Assembly (NCBI RefSeq): GCF_052115865.1
Contig: NZ_JBQKME010000002.1
Span: forward strand, 124,001 to 188,000
From: Fundicoccus_A sp052115865
GTDB taxonomy: Bacteria; Bacillota; Bacilli; Lactobacillales; Aerococcaceae
Reading direction: 5' to 3'
DNA: 64,000 nt
The notes under the pieces: model-generated
Databases searched by the model: none
What the model was told of the DNA's origin: nothing
What the model saw: only the letters and a program-made list of their open reading frames with translations
Program-made: the position numbers and the translations under genes
Shown: positions 16,988 through 26,418 of the stretch, in pieces
Layout of the letters: every line of letters begins with the position of its first letter
How positions within the stretch are numbered: the first letter of the stretch is position 1

Positions 16988-17878
16988 CTAGTCTATTCGG
17001 TAGTGACCTAAGTTGGCAAGTTCTAATTCTAAACGTTCTTTAACTTCATTGCTTGGTTCAAAAAGTGGTAGGCGATAGGTATTGTGGCAATGATTCAAAC
17101 GATAGGCGACATATTTAACAGGAATTGGATTGACTTCTAAAAATAAGCTTTCGATCAGACTAGCATGATGCTGTTGTAGCTGCTTTGATTCTTCTTCCCT
17201 ATGGTCAAAGAATAATTCACAAATTTGATGTGTTTCAAAAGGAGCAACATTTGCAAGTACTGAAATAACTCCTTGGCCGCCTAATGCTAAAACATCATAA
17301 ATCATATCATCATTTCCGGAATAGACAGCAAAGTCCGTGCGGGTAGAATCAATAACAGCTTGGGTAAATTCAAGGTCACCAGTTGCATCTTTAATCCCGT
17401 TAATATTTGGATGTTCACTTAATTCAACAACTTGATCCACCGATAATTGAACCCCTGTTCGACTTGGAACATGATACAAAATAACTGGAATATTTACCGA
17501 ATCAGCTATATTAGCAAAATGTAAGAACATTCCTTGACGGTTGGTTTTATTATAATATGGCGTTACTACTAATAAGCCATCAGCTCCAATTGCTTCTGCA
17601 GCTCGACTTAAATGAATGGTATGGGCGGTATCATTCGTTCCTGTTCCAGCAATAACCGGAACTCTTTTATCTACTTTTTCAACGGTGAATTGAATCAGCT
17701 TAATGATTTCATCATCTGTTAAAGTAGCATTCTCCCCTGTTGTCCCAGAAACAATAATCGCATCTGTCATATGTTCAATATGAAACTTTATTAAGCGCTC
17801 GTAGGAACTCCAGTCGATTTCTCCATTGGGTAAAAAAGGTGTAAAAATGGCTACACCAGACCCAGTAAAAAGATACAT
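16988..17878 (-). CDS. dapA: 4-hydroxy-tetrahydrodipicolinate synthase
   Basis: DapA condenses pyruvate and aspartate semialdehyde. The 296-residue TIM barrel shows GTTGEN (T46-T47), LYHVPSRTG (Y135) and the Schiff-base lysine in GIKDATGD (K163). It starts 16 nt after lysA. The divergent gene asd supplies its substrate. Confidence 0.96.
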   Translation of the reverse strand: MYLFTGSGVAIFTPFLPNGEIDWSSYERLIKFHIEHMTDAIIVSGTTGENATLTDDEIIKLIQFTVEKVDKRVPVIAGTGTNDTAHTIHLSRAAEAIGADGLLVVTPYYNKTNRQGMFLHFANIADSVNIPVILYHVPSRTGVQLSVDQVVELSEHPNINGIKDATGDLEFTQAVIDSTRTDFAVYSGNDDMIYDVLALGGQGVISVLANVAPFETHQICELFFDHREEESKQLQQHHASLIESLFLEVNPIPVKYVAYRLNHCHNTYRLPLFEPSNEVKERLELELANLGHYRID

Positions 17879-17894
17879 TTACATTTCCTCCACT

Positions 17895-19187
17895 CTAAAG
17901 TTCATTACGCATCATATCAGCAAAACTTTCACGTTTTACCGTTAATCGATCAACACCATTTAATATATGAATCATTGCCGGTTTAGGAATACGGTTATAA
18001 TGGCTAGCCATCGTATAATTATATGCCCCAGTGCCATTCACCAACAATAAATCACCTGTTTCAGCTTTTGGCAATGGATAATCATTTATTATCTTATCCC
18101 CACTCTCACAAGCTTTCCCTGCAATCGTATAAATGGTGTCAGCTGTTTCTTCCGCTTTATTTGTTATTAAGGCCTCATATTTCGCTTGATATAAGGCAGG
18201 TCGAATATTGTCGGTCATACCACCATCAACAAATAAATAATTTTTACCACTTGTCGTTGTTTTTAAATCTCCGATTCGATATAAAGTCGAACCCATTGCA
18301 TTAACTAAGGATCTGCCTGGTTCGATTGTCACTTTCTCAAGTTTTAAATCGAATTCTTGTGTTTTGTTATAAACATGCTGAACAAACTTCGGTAAAAATG
18401 TTTCTAAGTCAAAGGGTTGATCTTCCTCTGTATAATAGACACCAAAGCCACCGCCAAAGTTAATCTCTTTAATATTAATTGCTAAATTATCTTCTATCAT
18501 TTTAGCAAAAGCTATCATCTCTGTCGCAGAATCTAAAAAGGATTGTTCTTCAAACACTTGACTACCTATATGACAATGAAAACCAGCAAAATCTAAGGTT
18601 GGATAGTTAGCCAACGTTTCAATCACTTCTTTAATGGTAAGATCAAAGACACTTTCACCAAATTTAGAATCATTATGAGCCGTTTTAATATATTCATGGG
18701 TATGGGCTTCCACACCTGGATTTAAACGAAGTAGCACTCTTTGACGTTTAGCTTGAGTTGTTAAAATAGCATTGAGACGCTTAGCTTCTGAACGATTATC
18801 AATAACAATCGTTCCGACATTATTTTCAATAGCAAATATTAATTCATCATCTAATTTATTATTCCCGTGAAAATATAATTTACTCGGTTCAACTCCACTC
18901 TCAATAGCTGTATAGATCTCGCCTGCACTGACAACATCTTGCCCAATTCCTAACTGAGCAATCAATTGTCCAATGGCTCTTGTTAACAAGGCTTTTGATG
19001 CAAACAAAATTTGTGTTTCAAAGTATGGATTATCAAGTGCTTTTTTATATTTCTTTACTTGTTGGACAAAGTTTGTTTCATCAAAAATATATAAGGGTGT
19101 ACCATACTTTTCGGCAAGTACTTCATAACTTATTCCATCATGCTTCAATTGATTGTTTTCTTTCACTTGATACGATTCTAATCTCAT
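17895..19187 (-). CDS. lysA: diaminopimelate decarboxylase
   Basis: LysA makes L-lysine from meso-diaminopimelate using PLP. The 430-residue fold-type III enzyme has the PLP lysine in LFASKALL (K65), HCHIGSQ, the glycine-rich FGGGFGV and EPGRSLV. It is the first gene of lysA-dapA-dapB-dapL-pepF. SD is GAGGAG. A 200-nt leader with a terminator hairpin lies upstream, suggesting control by attenuation. Confidence 0.96.
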   Translation of the reverse strand: MRLESYQVKENNQLKHDGISYEVLAEKYGTPLYIFDETNFVQQVKKYKKALDNPYFETQILFASKALLTRAIGQLIAQLGIGQDVVSAGEIYTAIESGVEPSKLYFHGNNKLDDELIFAIENNVGTIVIDNRSEAKRLNAILTTQAKRQRVLLRLNPGVEAHTHEYIKTAHNDSKFGESVFDLTIKEVIETLANYPTLDFAGFHCHIGSQVFEEQSFLDSATEMIAFAKMIEDNLAINIKEINFGGGFGVYYTEEDQPFDLETFLPKFVQHVYNKTQEFDLKLEKVTIEPGRSLVNAMGSTLYRIGDLKTTTSGKNYLFVDGGMTDNIRPALYQAKYEALITNKAEETADTIYTIAGKACESGDKIINDYPLPKAETGDLLLVNGTGAYNYTMASHYNRIPKPAMIHILNGVDRLTVKRESFADMMRNEL

Positions 19188-19226
19188 TCTTTATCTCCTC
19201 GAACTTCAAAATAAATACATAAAGGT

Positions 19227-19401
19227 AAAAAGCCGAACTTATAATTTCAGTGATTAGAACGAACTATCACACACATTTCATTAAAAGTTCGGATTTCTAG
19301 TGTTAATCTTTTTGGATATTTATCCATTTATTTTAACACTTATTATTAATTTATTTCTAATTTTTATACACTAACTTTAAGATAATCTACCGATTTAATC
19401 T
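19227..19401 (-). promoter_or_regulatory. structured leader with attenuator upstream of lysA
   Basis: The transcript from the lysA promoter would contain a hairpin AGTGTTAA/TTAACACT (19299-19340) enclosing an inner GGATA/TATCC stem. It is followed by a terminator whose 13-bp stem (19280-19292 with 19233-19245, one mismatch) ends in five U. An upstream segment (ATTAAATCGG, minus 19390-19399) can pair with the terminator's 5' arm, with a 3-nt bulge, giving a possible antiterminator. A 26-codon ATG frame (19247-19327), containing two Lys and three Arg codons, crosses the structure but lacks an SD. I see neither T-box nor lysine-riboswitch consensus elements. Confidence 0.55.
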
Positions 19402-19407
19402 ATTTTT

Positions 19408-19436
19408 ACTATAGCAATTCTCTTTAAATGTGTCAA
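19408..19436 (-). promoter_or_regulatory. promoter of the lysA operon
   Basis: On the minus strand TTGACA (19431-19436) and TATAGT (19408-19413) are 17 bp apart. This is a near-consensus sigma-A promoter, about 220 nt upstream of the lysA start. Confidence 0.85.
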
Positions 19437-19587
19437 TCAATAGAAAATCAATCTAATAGGATTCCTACTACTCTTCGCTTTACTTTCCTAGATTTCAATC
19501 TCTTCGTATTTTTCAATTATTTCTTGACATTTTATTATGGCATGATAAGTTTATAGAATAGATTAAAATAAAAGGAGAAACAACCTT

Positions 19588-20574
19588 ATGACACACCGTA
19601 TCCATTTAGCTATCGTTGGAGCTTCTGGAGTTGTTGGAAGTAAAATGATAGAAATTTTAGAAGAACGTCAGTTTCCCATTGAAAAATTATATTTATTCGC
19701 TTCAAAACGATCAGCTGGAAAAACCATTACTTTTAATGGAGAAAGCATTGAAATTCAAGAGCTTACCGAAGATTCTCTGCAAGCACCAATTCAAATTGCC
19801 TTATTTGCAGCTGGCGGAAGTATCTCAGAAAAATATGCTCCTGTTGCAGCTGAAAAAGGTATTTATGTTGTGGATAACAGTTCATTTTGGCGTATGGATC
19901 CAGCCATTGATTTAATTGTTCCTGAAATTAACAAAGAGCAGCTTGAATCACCTTCACAAATCATTGCTAATCCTAATTGTTCGACAATCCAATCCGTACT
20001 ACCGCTTTCAGCATTAACAAAATACGGGATTAAACGTGTGGTCTACAATACCTATCAAGCAGTCTCTGGTGCAGGACAAGCAGGGATTGATGATTTAGTT
20101 AATCATACGTCTAATAATTTTCCTTACTCAATTAATGAAAATGTTATTCCTCAAATAGATGTTTTCCTAGATAACGGCTATACCAAAGAAGAAAATAAAA
20201 TGATTGAAGAAACCCGTAAAATTCTAGGGCTTAAAGACTTAGCAGTCACAGCTACTGCCGTTCGAGTACCGATTCATACCTCACATGCCGTAAGTATCAA
20301 TGTGGAATTGGAACAAGCTTTCGACTTGGATACCATTCGCCAAGAATTAGCAGCTGTGGACAATATTGTTGTCGTTGATGATCCAGGACAATTATCATAT
20401 CCACTACAATCGCAAGCAGCAGGACATGACGAAGTCTTAGTTGGCCGTATCCGCCGGGATAGTTCAGTCGAAAACGGTTTGAACCTTTGGGTCGTAGCAG
20501 ACAATTTAAGAAAAGGTGCCGCTACGAATACCATTCAAATTGCTGAAGCCCTTGTAAAAAATAATTTAGTTTAA
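19588..20574 (+). CDS. asd: aspartate-semialdehyde dehydrogenase
   Basis: Asd reduces aspartyl phosphate to aspartate semialdehyde, the branch point to lysine and threonine. The 328-residue protein has the NADP loop GASGVVGSKM, the catalytic cysteine in NPNCSTIQ (C131) and VSGAGQAG. It is divergent from the lysA operon. SD is AAGGAG. A TTGACA at 19524-19529 could be its -35 box, but the matching -10 is poor. Confidence 0.96.
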   Translation: MTHRIHLAIVGASGVVGSKMIEILEERQFPIEKLYLFASKRSAGKTITFNGESIEIQELTEDSLQAPIQIALFAAGGSISEKYAPVAAEKGIYVVDNSSFWRMDPAIDLIVPEINKEQLESPSQIIANPNCSTIQSVLPLSALTKYGIKRVVYNTYQAVSGAGQAGIDDLVNHTSNNFPYSINENVIPQIDVFLDNGYTKEENKMIEETRKILGLKDLAVTATAVRVPIHTSHAVSINVELEQAFDLDTIRQELAAVDNIVVVDDPGQLSYPLQSQAAGHDEVLVGRIRRDSSVENGLNLWVVADNLRKGAATNTIQIAEALVKNNLV

Positions 20575-20591
20575 AATTAAATCAAACGATA

Positions 20592-20638
20592 AAAACAGCG
20601 TGAGAAGCCAGACCATGTCTAGCTCTTCACGCTGTTTT
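20592..20638. terminator. terminator between asd and the HesB-like gene
   Basis: AAAACAGCGTGA (20592-20603) pairs perfectly with TCACGCTGTTTT (20627-20638). It lies between two convergent genes and can serve both. Confidence 0.85.
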
Positions 20639-20653
20639 ATTTTGTAAATTTAG

Positions 20654-20977
20654 TTAATTTAGCACTTCGCCATCTTTTAAGTAAACATATTTGGGTTCAT
20701 TTAATTCTTCATCTAGCTCAACCCTTAAGCCATAACCATTAAAGAACCAGCCGTCATTATCTTCGATGAAAAATACCAAGCCATTTTCTGCTTCAACTGA
20801 AGCAATAGGTTTTGTTGGAAAGTCTGAGTCAATGGCTAACCCATAACTTTGATTAATTGGACTGCTAGCGTAGATTTTTGTTTTAATACGAATTCCAGCA
20901 CCTTCCGGAATTCCCACTTCCTCTTTAAACCACTGCGCAACTTTATCTGTTACTTCTAAATCAACTTGATACCGCAT
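20654..20977 (-). CDS. HesB/YneR-like iron-sulfur biosynthesis family protein
   Basis: The 107-residue protein aligns by eye with the HesB/IscA-fold proteins of Firmicutes that lack the cysteines of true A-type carriers: an early AQWFKEEVGIPEG segment, a central SYGLAIDSDFP and an acidic C-terminus. No Cys is present, so direct Fe-S binding is unlikely and the role is unknown. I start at ATG 20977; the in-frame GTG 12 nt upstream is part of the SD AGGTGG. Single gene, convergent with asd. Confidence 0.7.
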   Translation of the reverse strand: MRYQVDLEVTDKVAQWFKEEVGIPEGAGIRIKTKIYASSPINQSYGLAIDSDFPTKPIASVEAENGLVFFIEDNDGWFFNGYGLRVELDEELNEPKYVYLKDGEVLN

Positions 20978-21058
20978 CTTATCTACCACCTATCTATGAA
21001 TATTTAACGATATAAATTCATTATACTATATTCTAGAAGATTAAACTGGCTTTCTGTT

Positions 21059-21697
21059 TTAACTCTCTTCAAAGAGATGGTGTTGGAAAGCATAAATGGT
21101 CGCTTGAGTACGGTCAACCACTTCAAGTTTTGATAAAATATTAGAAACATGTGTTTTCACTGTTTTTAATGTAATAAATAAATGATCTGCAATCGCTTGG
21201 TTAGAAAAACCTTTAGTAATCAATTCTAAGACTTCTAACTCGCGGTTGGTTAATTGATCATGTAGCTGCGGCTGAGCTTTTTTAAAATTGCGCGATAACA
21301 ATTTTTCACTTACTTCTTGTTCAATAACATTCTCACCTTCAAAAGTTGAACGAATCGCATCTGCTATTTCACTGGCAGAAGATGTTTTTAATAAATAACT
21401 CTTTGCGCCAGCTTCAATTGCTGGATAAACTTTTTCATCATCTAAGAATGAAGTCACTATTACTATTTTAGCTTCTGGCCATTCAGCCCTGATTCTTCGA
21501 GTGGACTCAACCCCATCCATGACATCCATCACCAAGTCCATTAAAATAACATCTGGCCTAAGTTCCAATGCTTTATGATAGCCAATAAGGCCATTTTCAG
21601 CTTCTGCAATCACTTCAATATCCGGTTGAATCATTAAATAACTTGCGACACCTAGACGGACCATTTCATGATCATCGATGATTAATACTTTTATCAT
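21059..21697 (-). CDS. liaR: LiaR/VraR-type response regulator
   Basis: This 212-residue NarL/FixJ-family regulator has a receiver domain with phospho-acceptor D54 in DVILMDLVMD and a C-terminal LuxR-type HTH (LTNRELEVLELITKGFSNQAIA). It overlaps the kinase gene by 4 nt (ATGA). The order liaF-liaS-liaR is that of the cell-envelope stress system of Firmicutes, which responds to lipid II-targeting antibiotics. Confidence 0.93.
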   Translation of the reverse strand: MIKVLIIDDHEMVRLGVASYLMIQPDIEVIAEAENGLIGYHKALELRPDVILMDLVMDVMDGVESTRRIRAEWPEAKIVIVTSFLDDEKVYPAIEAGAKSYLLKTSSASEIADAIRSTFEGENVIEQEVSEKLLSRNFKKAQPQLHDQLTNRELEVLELITKGFSNQAIADHLFITLKTVKTHVSNILSKLEVVDRTQATIYAFQHHLFEES

Positions 21698-22782
21698 TTG
21701 ACACCTTCCTTAACCAGTTGTAACTTCTCTCTTTGAATTGGGGTAGAAATATCAATAATTGTCCCTTGATTTTTAAGACTTACAATTTTTATGGTGCCAC
21801 CCAAACTATTGATGCGCTCTTTCATATTTGCCAAGCCATAAGTCCCAATATTACCAGTACGTTCAATATCAAAACCTACGCCATCGTCAATAATTTTCAA
21901 AGAAACCGTATCATGATCTTGTTGTAAGTAGACTTCCAATTTAGATGCTCTAGCATGCCTTAAGGTATTCGAGACAGCTTCTTGAACAATTCTAAACAAA
22001 TGATCTTCGATTCCACTTTCCATTTGTGTATCTTCTAATTGATAAATAAGTTCAATTGGTATTTTATTCTTTAACTCATTAAGAAGTTGGGTAATACCTT
22101 CTTTTAACGACTTGTCATTTAATTCGACAGGTCGAAGATGTAATAATAAGGCACGCATTTCTGTTTGTGCATTACTAATAATCTCTTCAACTTTAATTAA
22201 CTGTTTGCGACGATTCGTCATTTCTTCATTTTTTTCAACTTCATTAATTGCCGATAACATCATCATGGCAGCAAATAGCTGTTGACTAACAGAATCATGA
22301 AGCTCTCTAGCGATTCGTTGTCGTTCATGCTCTATGATTTCTTCACGGGTTTCAGAACCCACAAAAAGTGGGGCTGCTGAAAATTCTTGTAAATCATTTG
22401 TTAAATGCAGTAAGCGTACTCTAAGACGATTGATGTTTTCTATAATGATATTATTTTCATCAAACCAAGAATCTGAATCAACTTCCTCTTCAAAGATTGA
22501 ATGTTGATATTTATCCATGACTAACCAATTTAAGCGGTTCTTTACTTCTTCAAATGGTTCATTCAAAGACGTAGCAATGTATGCCGAATATAGAAGTGTT
22601 GCAGCTAAAACTACGGCAATAATAATGACATATAAAGGGATATTAATCCAAGACACTTTGAGAAAATCACTAATAGTAAATAATTTTGCTCCAAAGATTA
22701 AAACAATGAAAATCAAGAAAATTAAAGCAGATACTAGCATCAATATGTGAAGAAAGATGCGCATCCATAGACGCATATTCAT
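21694..22782 (-). CDS. liaS: LiaS/VraS-type sensor histidine kinase
   Basis: This 362-residue membrane kinase has two N-terminal membrane segments (about 8-32 and 46-68) with a very short extracellular loop, typical of intramembrane-sensing kinases. A HisKA_3 dimerisation box follows, with RIARELHDSVSQQL (phospho-His H162), then HATPase with EAVSNTLRHARAS and DDGVGFD. It overlaps liaF and liaR by 4 nt each. The signal probably reaches it through LiaF. Confidence 0.93.
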   Translation of the reverse strand: MNMRLWMRIFLHILMLVSALIFLIFIVLIFGAKLFTISDFLKVSWINIPLYVIIIAVVLAATLLYSAYIATSLNEPFEEVKNRLNWLVMDKYQHSIFEEEVDSDSWFDENNIIIENINRLRVRLLHLTNDLQEFSAAPLFVGSETREEIIEHERQRIARELHDSVSQQLFAAMMMLSAINEVEKNEEMTNRRKQLIKVEEIISNAQTEMRALLLHLRPVELNDKSLKEGITQLLNELKNKIPIELIYQLEDTQMESGIEDHLFRIVQEAVSNTLRHARASKLEVYLQQDHDTVSLKIIDDGVGFDIERTGNIGTYGLANMKERINSLGGTIKIVSLKNQGTIIDISTPIQREKLQLVKEGVK

Positions 22783-23528
22783 AGTATAATCACCTCTACA
22801 TCACCAAAAACAGATGATACAATTATATTTAACTGACGAACCGATTCATCATAATTGGGACTCATCCATTGGAAATTCTCACCGACTAGTGAATAAGATT
22901 GGGATTCAAATATCACATTCCCGCGGATACAACTGACATTTATTTTAATGCCAACATCTCTGGGAATGATTAAGCGTGCTTTGCCATACACTTTGCGGAT
23001 GACAATCGTACTTTCCTGTTTAGGTAAAATGGTATTCCCCATATCAATGATAGAATTACCACCGAAATACACAATGTTGATGTCATCCCAAGGATAGACT
23101 TCTTTAGGTTGACTCACTAAATCAACGATGGATTGTTTTTTAATAAGTGTTCGTTGTCCACTTTGTGGACGAACTAATTGAATGCCGAGATATTGGTCTT
23201 TGCTTTTAAATTGATGCAACATCGCTTCACTTAAATGAAAAAACTCATTCCCCTGCTCACCTTGAAAGAGCAAAACAAACAACAGCAATGCAATAATAAA
23301 TACCCATATCGATTGTGTTAACAAGATTGATAAAATGAGAAAGAAAATTCCTAAAATAAAGAAAAAACGCTTATATGGCTCCGTTTTACTATACTTATAT
23401 AAAATAAGAAATAACAAGCCTATCCCTAATACAATCATATGGCCAACGGATGAAAAAATTTCAAAAGCAACAAAAAAAATAGCTAAGATTAAGATAATAA
23501 ATATATTATTTTTTAAAAAATTTGTCAC
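22779..23528 (-). CDS. liaF: LiaF-type membrane inhibitor of the LiaRS system
   Basis: LiaF holds the LiaS kinase in check when no envelope stress is present. The 249-residue protein has four hydrophobic segments in residues 1-100 and a C-terminal beta-rich LiaF (DUF2154-type) domain, with repeated hydrophobic strands such as STIVIRKVYGKARLIIP and VFGDVEVIIL. I prefer the GTG start at 23528, because AGGGTGAT lies just upstream; in-frame ATG (23534) and TTG (23543) codons lie within or before that SD. Confidence 0.88.
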   Translation of the reverse strand: MTNFLKNNIFIILILAIFFVAFEIFSSVGHMIVLGIGLLFLILYKYSKTEPYKRFFFILGIFFLILSILLTQSIWVFIIALLLFVLLFQGEQGNEFFHLSEAMLHQFKSKDQYLGIQLVRPQSGQRTLIKKQSIVDLVSQPKEVYPWDDINIVYFGGNSIIDMGNTILPKQESTIVIRKVYGKARLIIPRDVGIKINVSCIRGNVIFESQSYSLVGENFQWMSPNYDESVRQLNIIVSSVFGDVEVIIL

Positions 23529-23625
23529 AAGCATCACCCTCAATATATAAAATCATTCATTATAAGCATGACAGAACTAACTTTTAACTTCATCAGCCTA
23601 TAGGATGACTCAATTCTAGTATAAC

Positions 23626-23696
23626 AAAAAAACGTGTGGATAATCATTAACTTCTCATTATTTTACTAATAAGATAAGAATGACTATTCACACGTT
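23626..23696 (-). terminator. greA terminator
   Basis: A long imperfect stem (AACGTGTG core, about 18 pairs) closes a roughly 30-nt loop and ends in seven U residues on the minus strand. It lies 10 nt after the greA stop. Confidence 0.75.
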
Positions 23697-23705
23697 GTAA
23701 ACTAA

Positions 23706-24188
23706 TTAGTCTTTTTTTGAAACTGATGTGATTTTCACATCAAAACTACCACCAGGTGTTTCGATTGAAACAACATCATTGATTTTTTTCCCAAGAATAG
23801 CTTTTGCTATTGGAGAATCATTGGAAATTTTTGATGCTAATGGATCTGCTTCAGCACTACCAACGATAGTATAAGTTTCCTCTTCTCCATCAGGTAATTC
23901 AACGAAAGTAACTTTACGACCTAAAGTCACTTCATCATCGGCTACATGTTTATCATCAATAATTTCTGCATAACGAATCATCATCTCTAAAGTTGAAATA
24001 CGACCTTCAACGAAAGCTTGTTCGTCTTTTGCCGACTCATACTCAGAGTTTTCAGATAAGTCACCAAAACTACGGGCAACTTTAATCCGTTCAACAATTT
24101 CTTTACGCTTATTTACTTTTAAATCTTCTAGTTCAGCTTCAAGTTTTGCTTTACCTTCAACTGTCATAGGATATACTTTTTCTTCCAT
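23706..24188 (-). CDS. greA: transcription elongation factor GreA
   Basis: GreA rescues backtracked RNA polymerase by stimulating transcript cleavage. The 160-residue protein has the N-terminal coiled coil (EGKAKLEAELEDLKVNKR), the acidic tip (GDLSENSEYESAKDEQA) and the C-terminal FKBP-like domain. It has its own SD (AAGGAGG) and a strong terminator. Confidence 0.97.
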   Translation of the reverse strand: MEEKVYPMTVEGKAKLEAELEDLKVNKRKEIVERIKVARSFGDLSENSEYESAKDEQAFVEGRISTLEMMIRYAEIIDDKHVADDEVTLGRKVTFVELPDGEEETYTIVGSAEADPLASKISNDSPIAKAILGKKINDVVSIETPGGSFDVKITSVSKKD

Positions 24189-24286
24189 GTTAAACCTCCT
24201 TACTTTTTAAAGTATAAAAAGGATGCTCGGATTATTGCGTGGAATAATACTGCATCATCTATACAAGTTTGTACTTTTTAATCCAT

Positions 24287-24910
24287 TCACTCGTTAACTA
24301 TCGATCTAATTTTAGTTGCTAATAAATCAATCGCAACTTGATTATATCCGCCTTCGGGAACTATAATATCTGCATATCTTTTTGTTGGTTCAATAAATTG
24401 ATGAAACATAGGTTTAACAACATCAACATATTGTTGGATAACAGATTCAACTGAACGACCACGATCGCGAACATCTCGTAAAATACGTCGAGCCAAACGA
24501 ATATCATCATCTGTTTCAACATATACTTTAATATCTAACATATTACGGATGCGCTCATCATCCAATATTAAAATTCCCTCAACGATAATCACATCTCGTG
24601 GATCTTTTTTTCGTGTTTGTGAGCTTCTTGTATACTGCTCAAAGTCATACACAGGTTCCTCGATTGATTGACCGTTTACAAGTAAATTTAGATGTTCATA
24701 AAATAAATCATTATCAAAAGCAAAAGGATGGTCATAGTTGGTAGCCAATCGTTCCTCAAAATCTAAATGAGATTGATCCTTATAATAAGAATCTTGTTGT
24801 AATAAAACAATTGAGTAAGTCGAAATACTTTGTAAAATGCGTTTACTAACACTGGATTTACCACTACCCGAACCTCCAGTTACACCAATAACAATTGGTC
24901 TATTAACCAT
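24287..24910 (-). CDS. udk: uridine kinase
   Basis: Udk phosphorylates uridine and cytidine in pyrimidine salvage. The 207-residue P-loop kinase has Walker A GVTGGSGSGKSSV, DSYYKDQ, the NYDHPFAFD segment and RRILRDVRDRGR. I start at ATG 24910 behind GAGGGGG; the upstream in-frame sequence covers the intergenic hairpin. It follows mltG, as in many Firmicutes. Confidence 0.95.
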   Translation of the reverse strand: MVNRPIVIGVTGGSGSGKSSVSKRILQSISTYSIVLLQQDSYYKDQSHLDFEERLATNYDHPFAFDNDLFYEHLNLLVNGQSIEEPVYDFEQYTRSSQTRKKDPRDVIIVEGILILDDERIRNMLDIKVYVETDDDIRLARRILRDVRDRGRSVESVIQQYVDVVKPMFHQFIEPTKRYADIIVPEGGYNQVAIDLLATKIRSIVNE

Positions 24911-24949
24911 TGAAAAGCCCCCTCTGCATCGTATTTTTGCATAGCGAAA

Positions 24950-24983
24950 GGTTGGCTCACTAGACTCGCTAGCGGCGCCAACC
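24950..24983 (-). terminator. nested hairpin between mltG and udk
   Basis: GGTTGGC (minus strand) pairs with GCCAACC, and an inner CTAG/CTAG stem forms within the loop. It is followed by only three U residues, so it may be a weak terminator or a processing/stability structure for the mltG-udk transcript. Confidence 0.45.
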
Positions 24984-25042
24984 CAAAAAATTATCTTAAT
25001 CTGATAAAGAATCATTTTAAAAACATTGATACTATTAAACCA

Positions 25043-26287
25043 TTAAACTCCATTTTCGTCAATGGTTTCTTCTTCATTTGGCTCATTTTCATTATTTTCA
25101 TTAATAGAAGCATTTTCATCATCATTTGTTGCTTCCTCAATACTCGACTGTCTTTGATTAACATAAATTTCAACAAGTTCCATATGCTCTTCATATGTGC
25201 TCGTAAAGAAAACTTCACCTGTATCAATATCCGCCACAAAATAATAGTAATCATTATAAGCAGGATAAATAGCTGCCATTATAGAAGACAAACTTGGACT
25301 ATTATATGGTCCTGGACCTAAACCTGAATACATATATAAGTTATAAGGCGAATCTACTTCTAAGTCTGAATAAGTGACAAATTCACGATGTTCTCCTAAA
25401 GCGTAAGAGACAGTAATATCGGATTCTAAATTCATACCCGCATTAATACGATTTAAAAAGACGCCTGCAATTAAATCACGATCTTCTTGAGTCACCGCTT
25501 CTTTTTCGACAATCGAAGCTAAAGTTAAGACTTGATGGAAGGTCATCCATGTTTGATCAATATCTTCACGTATGCCTTGGTATTCAATGTTCATCTTTGA
25601 TACCATTTGGAAAATCATTTCTTCAGCTGACATACCTGCGATATAATCATAGGTTGCAGGAAATAAATATCCTTCTAATGGATATTTTAAGTTTTCAATT
25701 TCAGCAATACCTGCTAATAATGACGGGAATTGCTCAGTTAAATCTGCAATAAAATCCTCATCATTTGCAACTGCCATAAACTCTTCTGCCGTAATCGGTG
25801 TTTGTTCTTCCATTATTGCTGCGATTTCTTCTAACTGCATCCCTTCAATAACCGTTATATTCGTATCAATATCTTCGAATATCGGTTTACCACCTTCATT
25901 CAGTACGGAAACTAACTGTTCAAAATCCATCGTTTGGTTGAATGAATAGTGACCTGCTTGTAAATCACTCATATCTTGTGAACGCATATAAATACTGAAT
26001 ATATCTGCATTACGAATTAAATCATTTTCTTCTAGTAAATTCGCTACATCTTTTGATGTGCTACCTATCGGAACAGTAATTTCAACTAAATTATTATTAT
26101 CTGGATTCATAGGACTTAAAGCCGTTGATATAAATAAATATCCCCCGACCACTACAATGATTAAAAGAACAAAAAAAGTAAGCAAGATTATCCGAACGAT
26201 GCGATTTGTCCACAATCTTTCTTTTACAAACTGATTTTCATTTTCTTTAGCTCTTTGTCTAATTTCTCTCCAATTAAATTTTGCCAT
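25043..26287 (-). CDS. mltG: endolytic murein transglycosylase MltG (YceG-like)
   Basis: MltG cleaves nascent glycan strands at the membrane. The 414-residue protein has a basic cytosolic N-terminus (about 1-30), one membrane segment (31-53) and a LysM-like region (ITVPIGSTSKDVANLL). The catalytic domain includes LASIVEKEA (Glu at 261/263) and the GLGPGPYNSPSLSSI motif. A low-complexity acidic Asn/Glu tail follows residue 380. Confidence 0.94.
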   Translation of the reverse strand: MAKFNWREIRQRAKENENQFVKERLWTNRIVRIILLTFFVLLIIVVVGGYLFISTALSPMNPDNNNLVEITVPIGSTSKDVANLLEENDLIRNADIFSIYMRSQDMSDLQAGHYSFNQTMDFEQLVSVLNEGGKPIFEDIDTNITVIEGMQLEEIAAIMEEQTPITAEEFMAVANDEDFIADLTEQFPSLLAGIAEIENLKYPLEGYLFPATYDYIAGMSAEEMIFQMVSKMNIEYQGIREDIDQTWMTFHQVLTLASIVEKEAVTQEDRDLIAGVFLNRINAGMNLESDITVSYALGEHREFVTYSDLEVDSPYNLYMYSGLGPGPYNSPSLSSIMAAIYPAYNDYYYFVADIDTGEVFFTSTYEEHMELVEIYVNQRQSSIEEATNDDENASINENNENEPNEEETIDENGV

Positions 26288-26418
26288 ATATACTCCTAAA
26301 AAGTGATGATTGTTTTATTGCTGATTATAACAAATAAATTTAGAACAAACTATTAAATCAAGCTTACAATTCACTAACGTTATATTTATTTATAGAAAAA
26401 TAAATAAAATTAAAGCTC

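Noticed and set aside
19188..19436. Lysine riboswitch or T-box upstream of lysA
   Set aside because: Neither the GGTGGNACCGCG T-box nor the conserved lysine-riboswitch core could be read. Left as an unassigned attenuator.
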